Under the pieces are notes generated by a model. It was not told the DNA's origin, made no database searches, and was given only the letters and a program-made list of their open reading frames with translations. Position numbers and translations under genes: made by a program. Shown in pieces: positions 1-13,189 of a DNA stretch of 64,000 nt. Origin of the DNA: Elymus sibiricus (Eukaryota > Streptophyta > Magnoliopsida > Poales > Poaceae); assembly GCA_039707655.1 (NCBI GenBank), contig CM077673.1, positions 6,210,001 to 6,274,000 on the forward strand, written 5' to 3'. Numbering within the stretch: position 1 is the first letter of the stretch; every line of letters starts with the position of its first letter.

Positions 1-4
1 AAAT

Positions 5-479
5 CAGTAAGTAATAGCATAAAAAACTGACCGGAACAGACAAAATCTGCTAGTTTTGGCAAGGTCCCGATAATTGGTCCACGGGCTTCCCCGAATGTTC
101 GGACGGCCACGACAACCAAAAAAACAGTGAATAATAGCATAGAAATCTGGTCAGAATGGACAAAATCTGCGAGTTTTGGCGAGGTCCCCGTAAGGGGACC
201 CCGGGGTTCCCCGAACATTTGGATCGCCCCGGGACCCATAATCAGAGAGTAATAGCATAGAAAACAGGTAAGAATGGACCAAATCTGCGAGTTTTGGCGA
301 TGTCACCGTAACCGGTCCACGGGCTTCCCCGAACGTTCGGACGACCAAGACAACCAAAAAACAGTGAATAATAGCACAGAAAACTAGTAAGAATGGACCA
401 AATCTGCGAGTTCTGGCGAGGTCCCCGTAAGCGGACCCCATGGTGCCCCGAACGTCTCGATCGTCCCAAGAACCAAAAT
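5..479. repeat. 475-bp 4-mer unit with an m4/m6 hybrid monomer
   Basis: The order is m1 (5-124), m2 (125-242), m3 (243-361) and a hybrid (362-479). The hybrid begins as m4 (AGCACAGAAAACTAG) and ends as m6 (CCATGG, TCGATCGTCCCAAGAAC). Two monomer equivalents are therefore missing relative to the hexamer. The simplest reading is a deletion by unequal exchange between m4 and m6 in their shared core. Confidence 0.88.
183..200. other. Perfect 7-bp hairpin in the AAGGGG form of m2
   Basis: GGTCCCC GTAA GGGGACC: two perfect 7-bp arms around a 4-base loop. The same form recurs at 4932-4949 and in other units of the 712 partner class, including the A blocks that follow B. Common monomers have a weaker version, GGTCC and GGACC arms with an 8-base loop. 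Confidence 0.85.
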
Positions 480-673
480 CAGTGAGTAATAATAGCATAG
501 AAATCTGGCCGGAACAGACAAAATCTGCTTGTTTTGGCGAGGTCCCGGTAACCGGTTCACGGGCTTCCCCGAATGTTGGGACGGCCACGACAACCAAAAA
601 AACAGTGAATAATAGCATAGAAATCTGGTCAGAATGGACAAAATCTGCGAGTTTTGGGGAGGTCCCTGTAAGC

Positions 674-687
674 GAACCCCGGGGTTC
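674..687. other. 14-bp GC palindrome in m2
   Basis: GAACCCCGGGGTTC equals its own reverse complement. It occurs in the AAGCGAACC form of m2, for example again in the units near 2102 and 3524. The common form keeps the inner 10 bp (ACCCCGGGGT). Confidence 0.85.
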
Positions 688-1169
688 CCCGAACATTTGG
701 ATCGCCCCGGGACCCATAATCAGTGAGTAATAGCATAGAAAACAGGTAAGAATGGACCAAATCTGCGAGTTTTGGCGATGTCACCGTAACCGGTCCACAG
801 GCTTCCCCGAACGTTCGGACGACCAAGACAACCAAAAAACAGTGAATAATAGCACAGAAAGCTAGTAAGAATGGACTAAATCTGCGAGTTTTGGCAAGGT
901 CCCCGTAACCGGACCCCGGGCTTCCCCGAATGTTCGGACGACCACTACAACCAAAAAACAGTGAATAATAGCATAGAAAACCGGTAAGAATGGACCAAAT
1001 CTGCGAGTTTTGGCAAGGTCCCCGTAACCGGACCCCGGGCATCCCGAAATGTTGGGACGACCACAACAACCAAAAACAGTGAATAATAGCATAGAAAACA
1101 GGTAAGAATGGACCAAATCTGCGAGTTTTGGCGAGGTCCCCGTAAGCGGACCCCATGGTTCCCCGAACG

Positions 1170-1186
1170 TTTCGATCGTCCCGAGA
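1170..1186. other. CENP-B-box-like 17-mer in m6 (imperfect, 7 of 9 fixed bases)
   Basis: TTTCGATCGTCCCGAGA aligned to the CENP-B box NTTCGNNNNANNCGGGN keeps TTCG and three bases of CGGG, but lacks the central A. m2 at 696-712 keeps CGGG but has TTGG, also 7 of 9. Chance resemblance is possible. Confidence 0.3.
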
Positions 1187-1906
1187 CCCAAAATCAGTGA
1201 GTAATAGCATAGAAAACTGGCCGGAAAAGACAAAATCTGCTAGTTTTGGCGAGGTCCCGGTAACCGGTCCACGGGCTTCCCCGAATGTTCGGACGGCCAC
1301 GACAACCAAAAAAACAGTGAATAATAGCATAGAAATCTGGTCAGAATGGACAAAATCTGCGAGTTTTGGCGAGGTCCCCGTAAGCCGACCCCGGGGTTCC
1401 ACAAACATTTGGATCGCCCCGGGACCAATAATCAGAGAGTAATAGCATAGAAAATAGGTAAGAATTGACCACATCTGCGAGTTTTGGCGATGTCACCGTA
1501 ACCGTTCCACGGGCTTCCCCGAACGTTCGGACGACCATGACAACCAAAAAACAGTGAATAATAGAACAGGAAACTAGTAAGAATGGACCAAATCTGCGAG
1601 TTTTGGCGAGGTCCCCGTAACCGGACCCCTGGCTTCCCCGAACGTTCGGACGACCACGACAACCAAAAAACAGTGAATAATAGCATAGAAAACTGTTAAG
1701 AATGGACCAAATCTGCGAGTTTTGGCAAGGTCCCCGTAACCGGTCCCCGAGCATCCCCAAATGTTGGGACGACCACAACAACCAAAAACAGTGAATAATA
1801 GCATAGAAAACTGGTCAGACTGGACCAAATCTGCGAGTTCTGGCGAGGTCCCCGTAAGCGGACCCCATGGTGCCCCGAACGTCTCGATCGTCCCAAGAAC
1901 CAAAAT

Positions 1907-2621
1907 CAGTGAGTAATAATAGCATAGAAATCTGGCCGGAACAGACAAAATCTGCTTGTTTTGGCGAGGTCCCGGTAACCGGTTCACGGGCTTCCCCGAA
2001 TGTTGGGACGGCCACGACAACCAAAAAAACAGTGAATAATAGCATAGAAATCTGGTCAGAATGGACAAAATCTGCGAGTTTTGGGGAGGTCCCCGTAAGC
2101 GAACCCCGGGGTTCCCCGAACATTTGGATCGCCCCGGGACCCATAATCAGTGAGTAATAGCATAGAAAACAGGTAAGAATGGACCAAATCTGCGAGTTTT
2201 GGCGATGTCACCGTAACCGGTCCACAGGCTTCCCCGAACATTCGGACGACCAAGACAACCAAAAAACAGTGAATAATAGCACAGAAAGCTAGTAAGAATG
2301 GACTAAATCTGCGAGTTTTGGCAAGGTCCCCGTAACCGGACCCCGGGCTTCCCCGAATGTTCGGACGACCACTACAACCAAAAAACAGTGAATAATAGCA
2401 TAGAAAACCGGTAAGAATGGACCAAATCTGCGAGTTTTGGCAAGGTCCCCGTAACCAGACCCCGGGCATCCCGAAATGTTGGGACGACCACAACAACCAA
2501 AAACAGTGAATAATAGCATAGAAAACAGGTAAGAATGGACCAAATCTGCGAGTTTTGGCGAGGTCCCCGTAAGCGGACCCCATGGTTCCCCGAACGTTTC
2601 GATCGTCCCGAGACCCAAAAT
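1907..2621. repeat. 715-bp hexamer, copy of the unit at 480
   Basis: It repeats the GTAATAATAG insertion in m1 exactly 1427 bp downstream of the first. The same neighbouring variants recur (CTGCTTGTTTTGG, GGTTCACGG, GTTGGGACGGCC), so this is a duplicate and not an independent insertion. Confidence 0.88.
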
Positions 2622-3020
2622 CAGTGAGTAATAGCATAGAAAACTGGCCGGAAAAGACAAAATCTGCTAGTTTTGGCGAGGTCCCGGTAACCGGTCCACG
2701 GGCTTCCCCGAATGTTCGGACGGCCACGACAACCAAAAAAACAGTGAATAATAGCATAGAAATCTGGTCAGAATGGACAAAATCTGCGAGTTTTGGCGAG
2801 GTCCCCGTAAGCGGACCCCGGGGTTCCACAAACATTTGGATCGCCCCGGGACCAATAATCAGAGAGTAATAGCATAGAAAACAGGTAAGAATTGACCACA
2901 TCTGCGAGTTTTGGCGATGTCACCGTAACCGTTCCACGGGCTTCCCCGAACGTTCGGACGACCATGACAACCAAAAAACAGTGAATAATAGAACAGGAAA
3001 CTAGTAAGAATGGACCAAAT

Positions 3021-3030
3021 CTGAGTTTTG
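3021..3030. other. 2-bp deletion marker of the 710 class (example)
   Basis: m4 reads CTGAGTTTTG instead of CTGCGAGTTTTG. The same lesion is found in every 710 unit and in the hybrid monomer of all A-block 7-mers, linking the two families by descent. Confidence 0.88.
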
Positions 3031-4577
3031 GCGAGGTCCCCGTAACCGGACCCCGGGCTTCCCCGAACGTTCGGACGACCACGACAACCAAAAAACAGTG
3101 AATAATAGCATAGAAAACTAGTAAGAATGGACACAATCTGCGAGTTTTGGCAGGGTCCCCGTAACCGGACCCCGGGCATTCCCAAATGTTGGGACGACCA
3201 CAACAACCAAAAACAGTGAATACTAGCATAGAAAACAGGTAAGAATGGACCAAATCTGCGAGTTTTGGCGAGGTCCCCGTAAGCGGACCCCATGGTTCCC
3301 CGAACGTTTCGATCGTCCCGAGACCCAAAATCAGTAAGTAATAGCATAAAAAACTGGCCGGAACAGACAAAATCTGCTAGTTTTGGCGAGGTCCCGATAA
3401 TTGGTCCACGGGCTTCCCCGAATGTTCGGACGGCCACGACAACCAAAAAAACAGTGAATAATAGCATAGAAATCTGGTCAGAATGGACAAAATCTGCGAG
3501 TTTTGGGGAGGTCCCCGTAAGCGAACCCCGGGGTTCCCCGAACATTTGGATCGCCCCGGGACCCATAATCAGTGAGTAATAGCATAGAAAACAGGTAAGA
3601 ATGGACCAAATCTGCGAGTTTTGGCGATGTCACCGTAACCGGTCCACAGGCTTCCCCGAACATTCGGACGACCAAGACAACCAAAAAACAGTGAATAATA
3701 GCACAGAAAGCTAGTAAGAATGGACTAAATCTGCGAGTTTTGGCAAGGTCCCCGTAACCGGACCCCGGGCTTCCCCGAATGTTCGGACGACCACTACAAC
3801 CAAAAAACAGTGAATAATAGCATAGAAAACCGGTAAGAATGGACCAAATCTGCGAGTTTTGGCAAGGTCCCCGTAACCAGACCCCGGGCATCCCGAAATG
3901 TTGGGACGACCACAACAACCAAAAACAGTGAATAATAGCATAGAAAACAGGTAAGAATGGACCAAATCTGCGAGTTTTGGTGAGGTCCCCGTAAGCGGAC
4001 CCCATGGTTCCCCGAACGTTTCGATCGTCCCGAGACCCAAAATCAGTGAGTAATAGCATAGAAAACTGGCCGGAAAAGACAAAATCTGCTAGTTTTGGCG
4101 AGGTCCCGGTAACCGGTCCACGGGCTTCCCCGAATGTTCGGACGGCCACGACAACCAAAAAAACAGTGAATAATAGCATAGAAATCTGGTCAGAATGGAC
4201 AAAATCTGCGAGTTTTGGCGAGGTCCCCGTAAGCGGACCCCGGGGTTCCACAAACATTTGGATCGCCCCGGGACCAATAATCAGAGAGTAATAGCATAGA
4301 AAACAGGTAAGAATTGACCACATCTGCGAGTTTTGGCGATGTCACCGTAACCGTTCCACGGGCTTCCCCGAACGTTCGGACGACCATGACAACCAAAAAA
4401 CAGTGAATAATAGAACAGGAAACTAGTAAGAATGGACCAAATCTGAGTTTTGGCGAGGTCCCCGTAACCGGACCCCGGGCTTCCCCGAACGTTCGGACGA
4501 CCACGACAACCAAAAAACAGTGAATAATAGCATAGAAAACTAGTAAGAATGGACACAATCTGCGAGTTTTGGCAGGG

Positions 4578-7500
4578 TCCCCGTAACCGGACCCCGGGCA
4601 TTCCCAAATGTTGGGACGACCACAACAACCAAAATCAGTGAATACTAGCATAGAAAACAGGTAAGAATGGACCAAATCTGCGAGTTTTGGCGATGTCCCC
4701 GTAAGCAGACCCCATGGTTCCCCGAACGTTTCGATCGTCCCGAGACCCAAAATCAGTAAGTAATAGCATAAAAAACTGACCGGAACAGACAAAATCTGCT
4801 AGTTTTGGCGAGGTCCCGATAATTGGTCCACGGGCTTCCCCGAATGTTCGGACGGCCACGACAACCAAAAAAACAGTGAATAATAGCATAGAAATCTGGT
4901 CAGAATGGACAAAATCTGCGAGTTTTGGCGAGGTCCCCGTAAGGGGACCCCGGGGTTCCCCGAACATTTGGATCGCCCCGGGACCCATAATCAGAGAGTA
5001 ATAGCATAGAAAACAGGTAAGAATGGACCAAATCTGCGAGTTTTGGCGATGTCACCGTAACCGGTCCACGGGCTTCCCCGAACGTTCGGACGACCAAGAC
5101 AACCAAAAAACAGTGAATAATAGCACAGAAAACTAGTAAGAATGGACCAAATCTGCGAGTTTTGGCGAGGTCCCCGTAACCGGACCCCGGGCTTCCCCGA
5201 ACGTTCGGATGACCACGACAACCAAAAAACAGTGAATAATAGCATAGAAAACTGGTAAGAATGGACCAAATCTGCGAGTTTTGGCAAGGTCCCCGTAACC
5301 GGTCCCCGGGCATCCCCAAATGTTGGGACGACCACAACAACCAAAAACAGTGAATAATAGCGTAGAAAACAGGTAAGAATGGACCAAATCTGCGAGTTTT
5401 GGCGAGGTCCCCGTAAACGGACCCCATGGTTCCCCGAACGTTTCGATCGTCCCGAGACCCAAAATCAGTGAGTAATAGCATAGAAAACTGGCCGGAAAAG
5501 ACAAAATCTGCTAGTTTTGGCGAGGTCCCGGTAACCGGTCCACGGGCTTCCCCGAATGTTCGGACGGCCACGACAACCAAAAAAACAGTGAATAATAGCA
5601 TAGAAATCTGGTCAGAATGGACAAAATCTGCGAGTTTTGGCGAGGTCCCCGTAAGCGGACCCCGGGGTTCCACAAACATTTGGATCGCCCCGGGACCAAT
5701 AATCAGAGAGTAATAGCATAGAAAACAGGTAAGAATTGACCACATCTGCGAGTTTTGGCGATGTCACCGTAACCGTTCCACGGGCTTCCCCGAACGTTCG
5801 GACGACCATGACAACCAAAAAACAGTGAATAATAGAACAGGAAACTAGTAAGAATGGACCAAATCTGAGTTTTGGCGAGGTCCCCGTAACCGGACCCCGG
5901 GCTTCCCCGAACGTTCGGACGACCACGACAACCAAAAAACAGTGAATAATAGCATAGAAAACTAGTAAGAATGGACCAAATCTGCGAGTTTTGGCAAGGT
6001 CCCCGTAACCGGACCCCGGGCATTCCCAAATGTTGGGACGACCACAACAACCAAAAACAGTGAATACTAGCATAGAAAACAGGTAAGAATGGACCAAATC
6101 TGCGAGTTTTGGCGAGGTCCCCGTAAACGGACCCCATGGTTCCCCGAACGTTTCGATCGTCCCGAGACCCAAAATCAGTGAGTAATAGCATAGAAAACTG
6201 GCCGGAAAAGACAAAATCTGCTAGTTTTGGCGAGGTCCCGGTAACCGGTCCACGGGCTTCCCCGAATGTTCGGACGGCCACGACAACCAAAAAAACAGTG
6301 AATAATAGCATAGAAATCTGGTCAGAATGGACAAAATCTGCGAGTTTTGGCGAGGTCCCCGTAAGCGGACCCCGGGGTTCCACAAACATTTGGATCGCCC
6401 CGGGACCAATAATCAGAGAGTAATAGCATAGAAAACAGGTAAGAATTGACCACATCTGCGAGTTTTGGCGATGTCACCGTAACCGTTCCACGGGCTTCCC
6501 CGAACGTTCGGACGACCATGACAACCAAAAAACAGTGAATAATAGAACAGGAAACTAGTAAGAATGGACCAAATCTGAGTTTTGGCGAGGTCCCCGTAAC
6601 CGGACCCCGGGCTTCCCCGAACGTTCGGACGACCACGACAACCAAAAAACAGTGAATAATAGCATAGAAAACTAGTAAGAATGGACCAAATCTGCGAGTT
6701 TTGGCAAGGTCCCCGTAACCGGACCCCGGGCATTCCCAAATGTTGGGACGACCACAACAACCAAAAACAGTGAATACTAGCATAGAAAACAGGTAAGAAT
6801 GGACCAAATCTGCGAGTTTTGGCGAGGTCCCCGTAAGCGGACCCCATGGTTCCCCGAACGTTTCGATCGTCCCGAGACCCAAAATCAGTAAGTAATAGCA
6901 TAAAAAACTGGCCGGAACAGACAAAATCTGCTAGTTTTGGCGAGGTCCCGATAATTGGTCCACGGGCTTCCCCGAATGTTCGGACGGCCACGACAACCAA
7001 AAAAACAGTGAATAATAGCATAGAAATCTGGTCAGAATGGACAAAATCTGCGAGTTTTGGCGAGGTCCCCGTAAGGGGACCCCGGGGTTCCCCGAACATT
7101 TGGATCGCCCCGGGACCCATAATCAGAGAGTAATAGCATAGAAAACAGGTAAGAATGGACCAAATCTGCGAGTTTTGGCGATGTCACCGTAACCGGTCCA
7201 CGGGCTTCCCCGAACGTTCGGACGACCAAGACAACCAAAAAACAGTGAATAATAGCACAGAAAACTAGTAAGAATGGACCAAATCTGCGAGTTTTGGCGA
7301 GGTCCCCGTAACCGGACCCCGGGCTTCCCCGAACGTTCGGACGACCACGACAACCAAAAAACAGTGAATAATAGCATAGAAAACTGGTAAGAATGGACCA
7401 AATCTGCGAGTTTTGGCAAGGTCCCCGTAACCGGTCCCCGGGCATCCCCAAATGTTGGGACGACCACAACAACCAAAAACAGTGAATAATAGCGTAGAAA

Positions 7501-8131
7501 ACAGGTAAGAATGGACCAAATGTGCGAGTTTTGGCGAGGTCCCCGTAAACGGACCCCATGGTTCCCCGAACGTTTCGATCGTCCCGAGACCCAAAATCAG
7601 TGAGTAATAGCATAGAAAACTGGCCGGAAAAGACAAAATCTGCTAGTTTTGGCGAGGTCCCGGTAACCGGTCCACGGGCTTCCCCGAATGTTCGGACGGC
7701 CACGACAACCAAAAAAACAGTGAATTATAGTATAGAAATCTGGTCAGAATGGACAAAATCTGCGAGTTTTGGCGAGGTCCCCGTAAGCGGACCCCGGGGT
7801 TCCACAAACATTTGGATCGCCCCGGGACCAATAATCAGAGAGTAATAGCATAGAAAACAGGTAAGAATTGACCACATCTGCGAGTTTTGGCGATGTCACC
7901 GTAACCGTTCCACGGGCTTCCCCGAACGTTCGGACGACCATGACAACCAAAAAACAGTGAATAATAGAACAGGAAACTAGTAAGAATGGACCAAATCTGA
8001 GTTTTGGCGAGGTCCCCGTAACCGGACCCCGGGCTTCCCCGAACGTTCGGACGACCACGACAACCAAAAAACAGTGAATAATAGCATAGAAAACTAGTAA
8101 GAATGGACCAAATCTGCGAGTTTTGGCAAGG
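4578..8131. repeat. 3554-bp tandem duplication, copy 1
   Basis: This block of 30 monomers recurs 3554 bp downstream. Shared rare variants include T at 5210 (GGATGACC) matching 8764, and TT at 7725-7726 (GAATTATAG) matching 11279-11280. The left boundary is placed where GGCAGGG at 4571 differs from GGCAAGG in the second copy. Confidence 0.88.
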
Positions 8132-11100
8132 TCCCCGTAACCGGACCCCGGGCATTCCCAAATGTTGGGACGACCACAACAACCAAAATCAGTGAATACT
8201 AGCATAGAAAACAGGTAAGAATGGACCAAATCTGCGAGTTTTGGCGATGTCCCCGTAAGCAGACCCCATGGTTCCCCGAACGTTTCGATCGTCCCGAGAC
8301 CCAAAATCAGTAAGTAATAGCATAAAAAACTGACCGGAACAGACAAAATCTGCTAGTTTTGGCGAGGTCCCGATAATTGGTCCACGGGCTTCCCCGAATG
8401 TTCGGACGGCCACGACAACCAAAAAAACAGTGAATAATAGCATAGAAATCTGGTCAGAATGGACAAAATCTGCGAGTTTTGGCGAGGTCCCCGTAAGGGG
8501 ACCCCGGGGTTCCCCGAACATTTGGATCGCCCCGGGACCCATAATCAGAGAGTAATAGCATAGAAAACAGGTAAGAATGGACCAAATCTGCGAGTTTTGG
8601 CGATGTCACCGTAACCGGTCCACGGGCTTCCCCGAACGTTCGGACGACCAAGACAACCAAAAAACAGTGAATAATAGCACAGAAAACTAGTAAGAATGGA
8701 CCAAATCTGCGAGTTTTGGCGAGGTCCCCGTAACCGGACCCCGGGCTTCCCCGAACGTTCGGATGACCACGACAACCAAAAAACAGTGAATAATAGCATA
8801 GAAAACTGGTAAGAATGGACCAAATCTGCGAGTTTTGGCAAGGTCCCCGTAACCGGTCCCCGGGCATCCCCAAATGTTGGGACGACCACAACAACCAAAA
8901 ACAGTGAATAATAGCGTAGAAAACAGGTAAGAATGGACCAAATCTGCGAGTTTTGGCGAGGTCCCCGTAAACGGACCCCATGGTTCCCCGAACGTTTCGA
9001 TCGTCCCGAGACCCAAAATCAGTGAGTAATAGCATAGAAAACTGGCCGGAAAAGACAAAATCTGCTAGTTTTGGCGAGGTCCCGGTAACCGGTCCACGGG
9101 CTTCCCCGAATGTTCGGACGGCCACGACAACCAAAAAAACAGTGAATAATAGCATAGAAATCTGGTCAGAATGGACAAAATCTGCGAGTTTTGGCGAGGT
9201 CCCCGTAAGCGGACCCCGGGGTTCCACAAACATTTGGATCGCCCCGGGACCAATAATCAGAGAGTAATAGCATAGAAAACAGGTAAGAATTGACCACATC
9301 TGCGAGTTTTGGCGATGTCACCGTAACCGTTCCACGGGCTTCCCCGAACGTTCGGACGACCATGACAACCAAAAAACAGTGAATAATAGAACAGGAAACT
9401 AGTAAGAATGGACCAAATCTGAGTTTTGGCGAGGTCCCCGTAACCGGACCCCGGGCTTCCCCGAACGTTCGGACGACCACGACAACCAAAAAACAGTGAA
9501 TAATAGCATAGAAAACTAGTAAGAATGGACCAAATCTGCGAGTTTTGGCAAGGTCCCCGTAACCGGACCCCGGGCATTCCCAAATGTTGGGACGACCACA
9601 ACAACCAAAAACAGTGAATACTAGCATAGAAAACAGGTAAGAATGGACCAAATCTGCGAGTTTTGGCGAGGTCCCCGTAAACGGACCCCATGGTTCCCCG
9701 AACGTTTCGATCGTCCCGAGACCCAAAATCAGTGAGTAATAGCATAGAAAACTGGCCGGAAAAGACAAAATCTGCTAGTTTTGGCGAGGTCCCGGTAACC
9801 GGTCCACGGGCTTCCCCGAATGTTCGGACGGCCACGACAACCAAAAAAACAGTGAATAATAGCATAGAAATCTGGTCAGAATGGACAAAATCTGCGAGTT
9901 TTGGCGAGGTCCCCGTAAGCGGACCCCGGGGTTCCACAAACATTTGGATCGCCCCGGGACCAATAATCAGAGAGTAATAGCATAGAAAACAGGTAAGAAT
10001 TGACCACATCTGCGAGTTTTGGCGATGTCACCGTAACCGTTCCACGGGCTTCCCCGAACGTTCGGACGACCATGACAACCAAAAAACAGTGAATAATAGA
10101 ACAGGAAACTAGTAAGAATGGACCAAATCTGAGTTTTGGCGAGGTCCCCGTAACCGGACCCCGGGCTTCCCCGAACGTTCGGACGACCACGACAACCAAA
10201 AAACAGTGAATAATAGCATAGAAAACTAGTAAGAATGGACCAAATCTGCGAGTTTTGGCAAGGTCCCCGTAACCGGACCCCGGGCATTCCCAAATGTTGG
10301 GACGACCACAACAACCAAAAACAGTGAATACTAGCATAGAAAACAGGTAAGAATGGACCAAATCTGCGAGTTTTGGCGAGGTCCCCGTAAGCGGACCCCA
10401 TGGTTCCCCGAACGTTTCGATCGTCCCGAGACCCAAAATCAGTAAGTAATAGCATAAAAAACTGGCCGGAACAGACAAAATCTGCTAGTTTTGGCGAGGT
10501 CCCGATAATTGGTCCACGGGCTTCCCCGAATGTTCGGACGGCCACGACAACCAAAAAAACAGTGAATAATAGCATAGAAATCTGGTCAGAATGGACAAAA
10601 TCTGCGAGTTTTGGCGAGGTCCCCGTAAGGGGACCCCGGGGTTCCCCGAACATTTGGATCGCCCCGGGACCCATAATCAGAGAGTAATAGCATAGAAAAC
10701 AGGTAAGAATGGACCAAATCTGCGAGTTTTGGCGATGTCACCGTAACCGGTCCACGGGCTTCCCCGAACGTTCGGACGACCAAGACAACCAAAAAACAGT
10801 GAATAATAGCACAGAAAACTAGTAAGAATGGACCAAATCTGCGAGTTTTGGCGAGGTCCCCGTAACCGGACCCCGGGCTTCCCCGAACGTTCGGACGACC
10901 ACGACAACCAAAAAACAGTGAATAATAGCATAGAAAACTGGTAAGAATGGACCAAATCTGCGAGTTTTGGCAAGGTCCCCGTAACCGGTCCCCGGGCATC
11001 CCCAAATGTTGGGACGACCACAACAACCAAAAACAGTGAATAATAGCGTAGAAAACAGGTAAGAATGGACCAAATGTGCGAGTTTTGGCGAGGTCCCCGT

Positions 11101-11357
11101 AAACGGACCCCATGGTTCCCCGAACGTTTCGATCGTCCCGAGACCCAAAATCAGTGAGTAATAGCATAGAAAACTGGCCGGAAAAGACAAAATCTGCTAG
11201 TTTTGGCGAGGTCCCGGTAACCGGTCCACGGGCTTCCCCGAATGTTCGGACGGCCACGACAACCAAAAAAACAGTGAATTATAGTATAGAAATCTGGTCA
11301 GAATGGACAAAATCTGCGAGTTTTGGCGAGGTCCCCGTAAGCGGACCCCGGGGTTCC
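8132..11357. repeat. 3554-bp tandem duplication, copy 2 (3226 bp still matching)
   Basis: Matches copy 1 until base 11357. From 11358 the m2 reads TTCCCCGAAC where copy 1 has TTCCACAAAC, marking the junction into the next domain. I saw no difference between the copies in the parts I compared. Confidence 0.87.
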
Positions 11358-13189
11358 CCGAACATTTGGATCGCCCCGGGAACCATAACCAGTGAGTAAT
11401 AGCATAGAAAACAGGTAAGAATGGACCAAATATGCGAGTTTTGGTGATGTCACCGTAACCGGTCCACAGGCTTCCCCGAACGTTCGGACGACCAAGACAA
11501 CCAAAAAACAGTGAATAATAGCACAGAAAGCTAGTAAGAATGGACCAAATCTGCGAGTTTTGGCGAGGTCCACGTAACCGGACCCCGGGCTTCCCCGAAC
11601 GTTCGGACGACCACGACAACCAAAAAACAGTGAATAATAGCATAGAAAACCGGTAAGAATGGACCAAATCTGCGAGTTTTGGCAAGGTCCCCGTAACCGG
11701 TCCCCGGGCATCCCCAAATGTTGGGACGACCACAACAACCAAAAACAGTGAATAATAGCGTAGAAAACAAGTAAGAATGGACCAAATGTGCGAGTTTTGG
11801 CGAGGTCCCCGTAAACGGACCCCATGGTTCCCCGAACGTTTCGATCGTCCCGAGACCCAAAATCAGTGAGTAATAGCATAGAAAACTGGCCGGAAAAGAC
11901 AAAATCTGCTAGTTTTGGCGAGGTCCCGGTAACCGGTCCACGGGCTTCCCCGAATGTTCGGACGGCCACGACAACCAAAAAAACAGTGAATAATAGCATA
12001 GAAATCTGGTCATAATGGACAAAATCTGCGAGTTTTGGCGAGGTCCCCGTAAGCGGACCCCGGGGTTCCCCGAACATTTGGATCGCCCCGGGACCCATAA
12101 CCAGTGAGTAATAGCATAGAAAACAGGTAAGAATGGACCAAATATGCGAGTTTTGGTGATGTCACCGTAACCGGTCCACAGGCTTCCCCGAACGTTCGGA
12201 CGACCAAGACAACCAAAAAACAGTGAATAATAGCACAGAAAGCTAGTAAGAATGGACCAAATCTGCGAGTTTTGGCGAGGTCCCCGTAACCGGACCCCGG
12301 GCTTCCCCGAACGTTCGGACGACCACGACAACCAAAAAACAGTGAATAATAGCATAGAAAACTAGTAAGAATGGACCAAATCTGCGAGTTTTGGCAAGGT
12401 CCCCGTAACCGGACCCCGGGCATCCCCAAATGTTGGGACGACCACAACAACCAAAAGCCGTGAATAATAGCATAGAAAACAGGTAAGAATGGACCAAATG
12501 TGCGAGTTTTGGCGAGGTCCCCGTAAACGGACCCCATGGTTCCCCGAACGTTTCGATCGTCCCGAGACCCAAAATCAGTGAGTAATAGCATAGAAAACTG
12601 GCCGGAAAAGACAAAATCTGCTAGTTTTGGCGAGGTCCCGGTAACCGGTCCACGGGCTTCCCCGAATGTTCGGACGGCCACGACAACCAAAAAAACAGTG
12701 AATAATAGCATAGAAATCTGGTCAGAATGGACAAAATCTGTGAGTTTTGGCGAGGTCCCCGTAAGCGGACCCCGGGGTTCCCCGAACATTTGGATCGCCC
12801 CGGGACCCATAACCAGTGAGTAATAGCATAGAAAACAGGTAAGAATGGACCAAATATGCGAGTTTTGGTGATGTCACCGTAACCGGTCCACAGGCTTCCC
12901 CGAACGTTCGGACGACCAAGACAACCAAAAAACAGTGAATAATAGCACAGAAAGCTAGTAAGAATGGACCAAATCTGCGAGTTTTGGCGAGGTCCCCGTA
13001 ACCGGACCCCGGGCTTCCCCGAACGTTCGGACGACCACGACAACCAAAAAACAGTGAATAATAGCATAGAAAACTAGTAAGAATGGACCAAATCTGCGAG
13101 TTTTGGCAAGGTCCCCGTAACCGGACCCCGGGCATCCCCAAATGTTGGGACGACCACAACAACCAAAAGCCGTGAATAATAGCATAGAA

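Larger units (their letters stand above)
480..1906. repeat. 1427-bp 12-mer, first copy (715 + 712)
   Basis: Units start at 480 and 1195. The first has an extra AAT in its m1 start (GTAATAATAG), giving 715 bp. The second resembles the 710 class in m1-m4 (TTCCACAAAC, GAATTGACC, AGAACAGG) but keeps the two bases that class has lost. Its m5-m6 are of the GTTCTGGCG type, so it is a mosaic of two unit families. Confidence 0.85.
2622..11151. repeat. Domain of 1422-bp 12-mers (710 + 712 hexamers) with extra 710 units
   Basis: Unit starts are 2622 (710), 3332 (712), 4044 (710), 4754 (712), 5466 (710), 6176 (710), 6886 (712), 7598 (710), 8308 (712), 9020 (710), 9730 (710) and 10440 (712). The 710 units carry TTCCACAAAC in m2, GAATTGACCACATC in m3, AGAACAGGAAAC and the CTGAG deletion in m4, and GAATACTAG in m6. 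The 712 partners carry CATAAAAAACTGG and TAATTGG in m1. The order is 1422, 1422, 710, 1422, 1422, 710, 1422. Confidence 0.9.
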
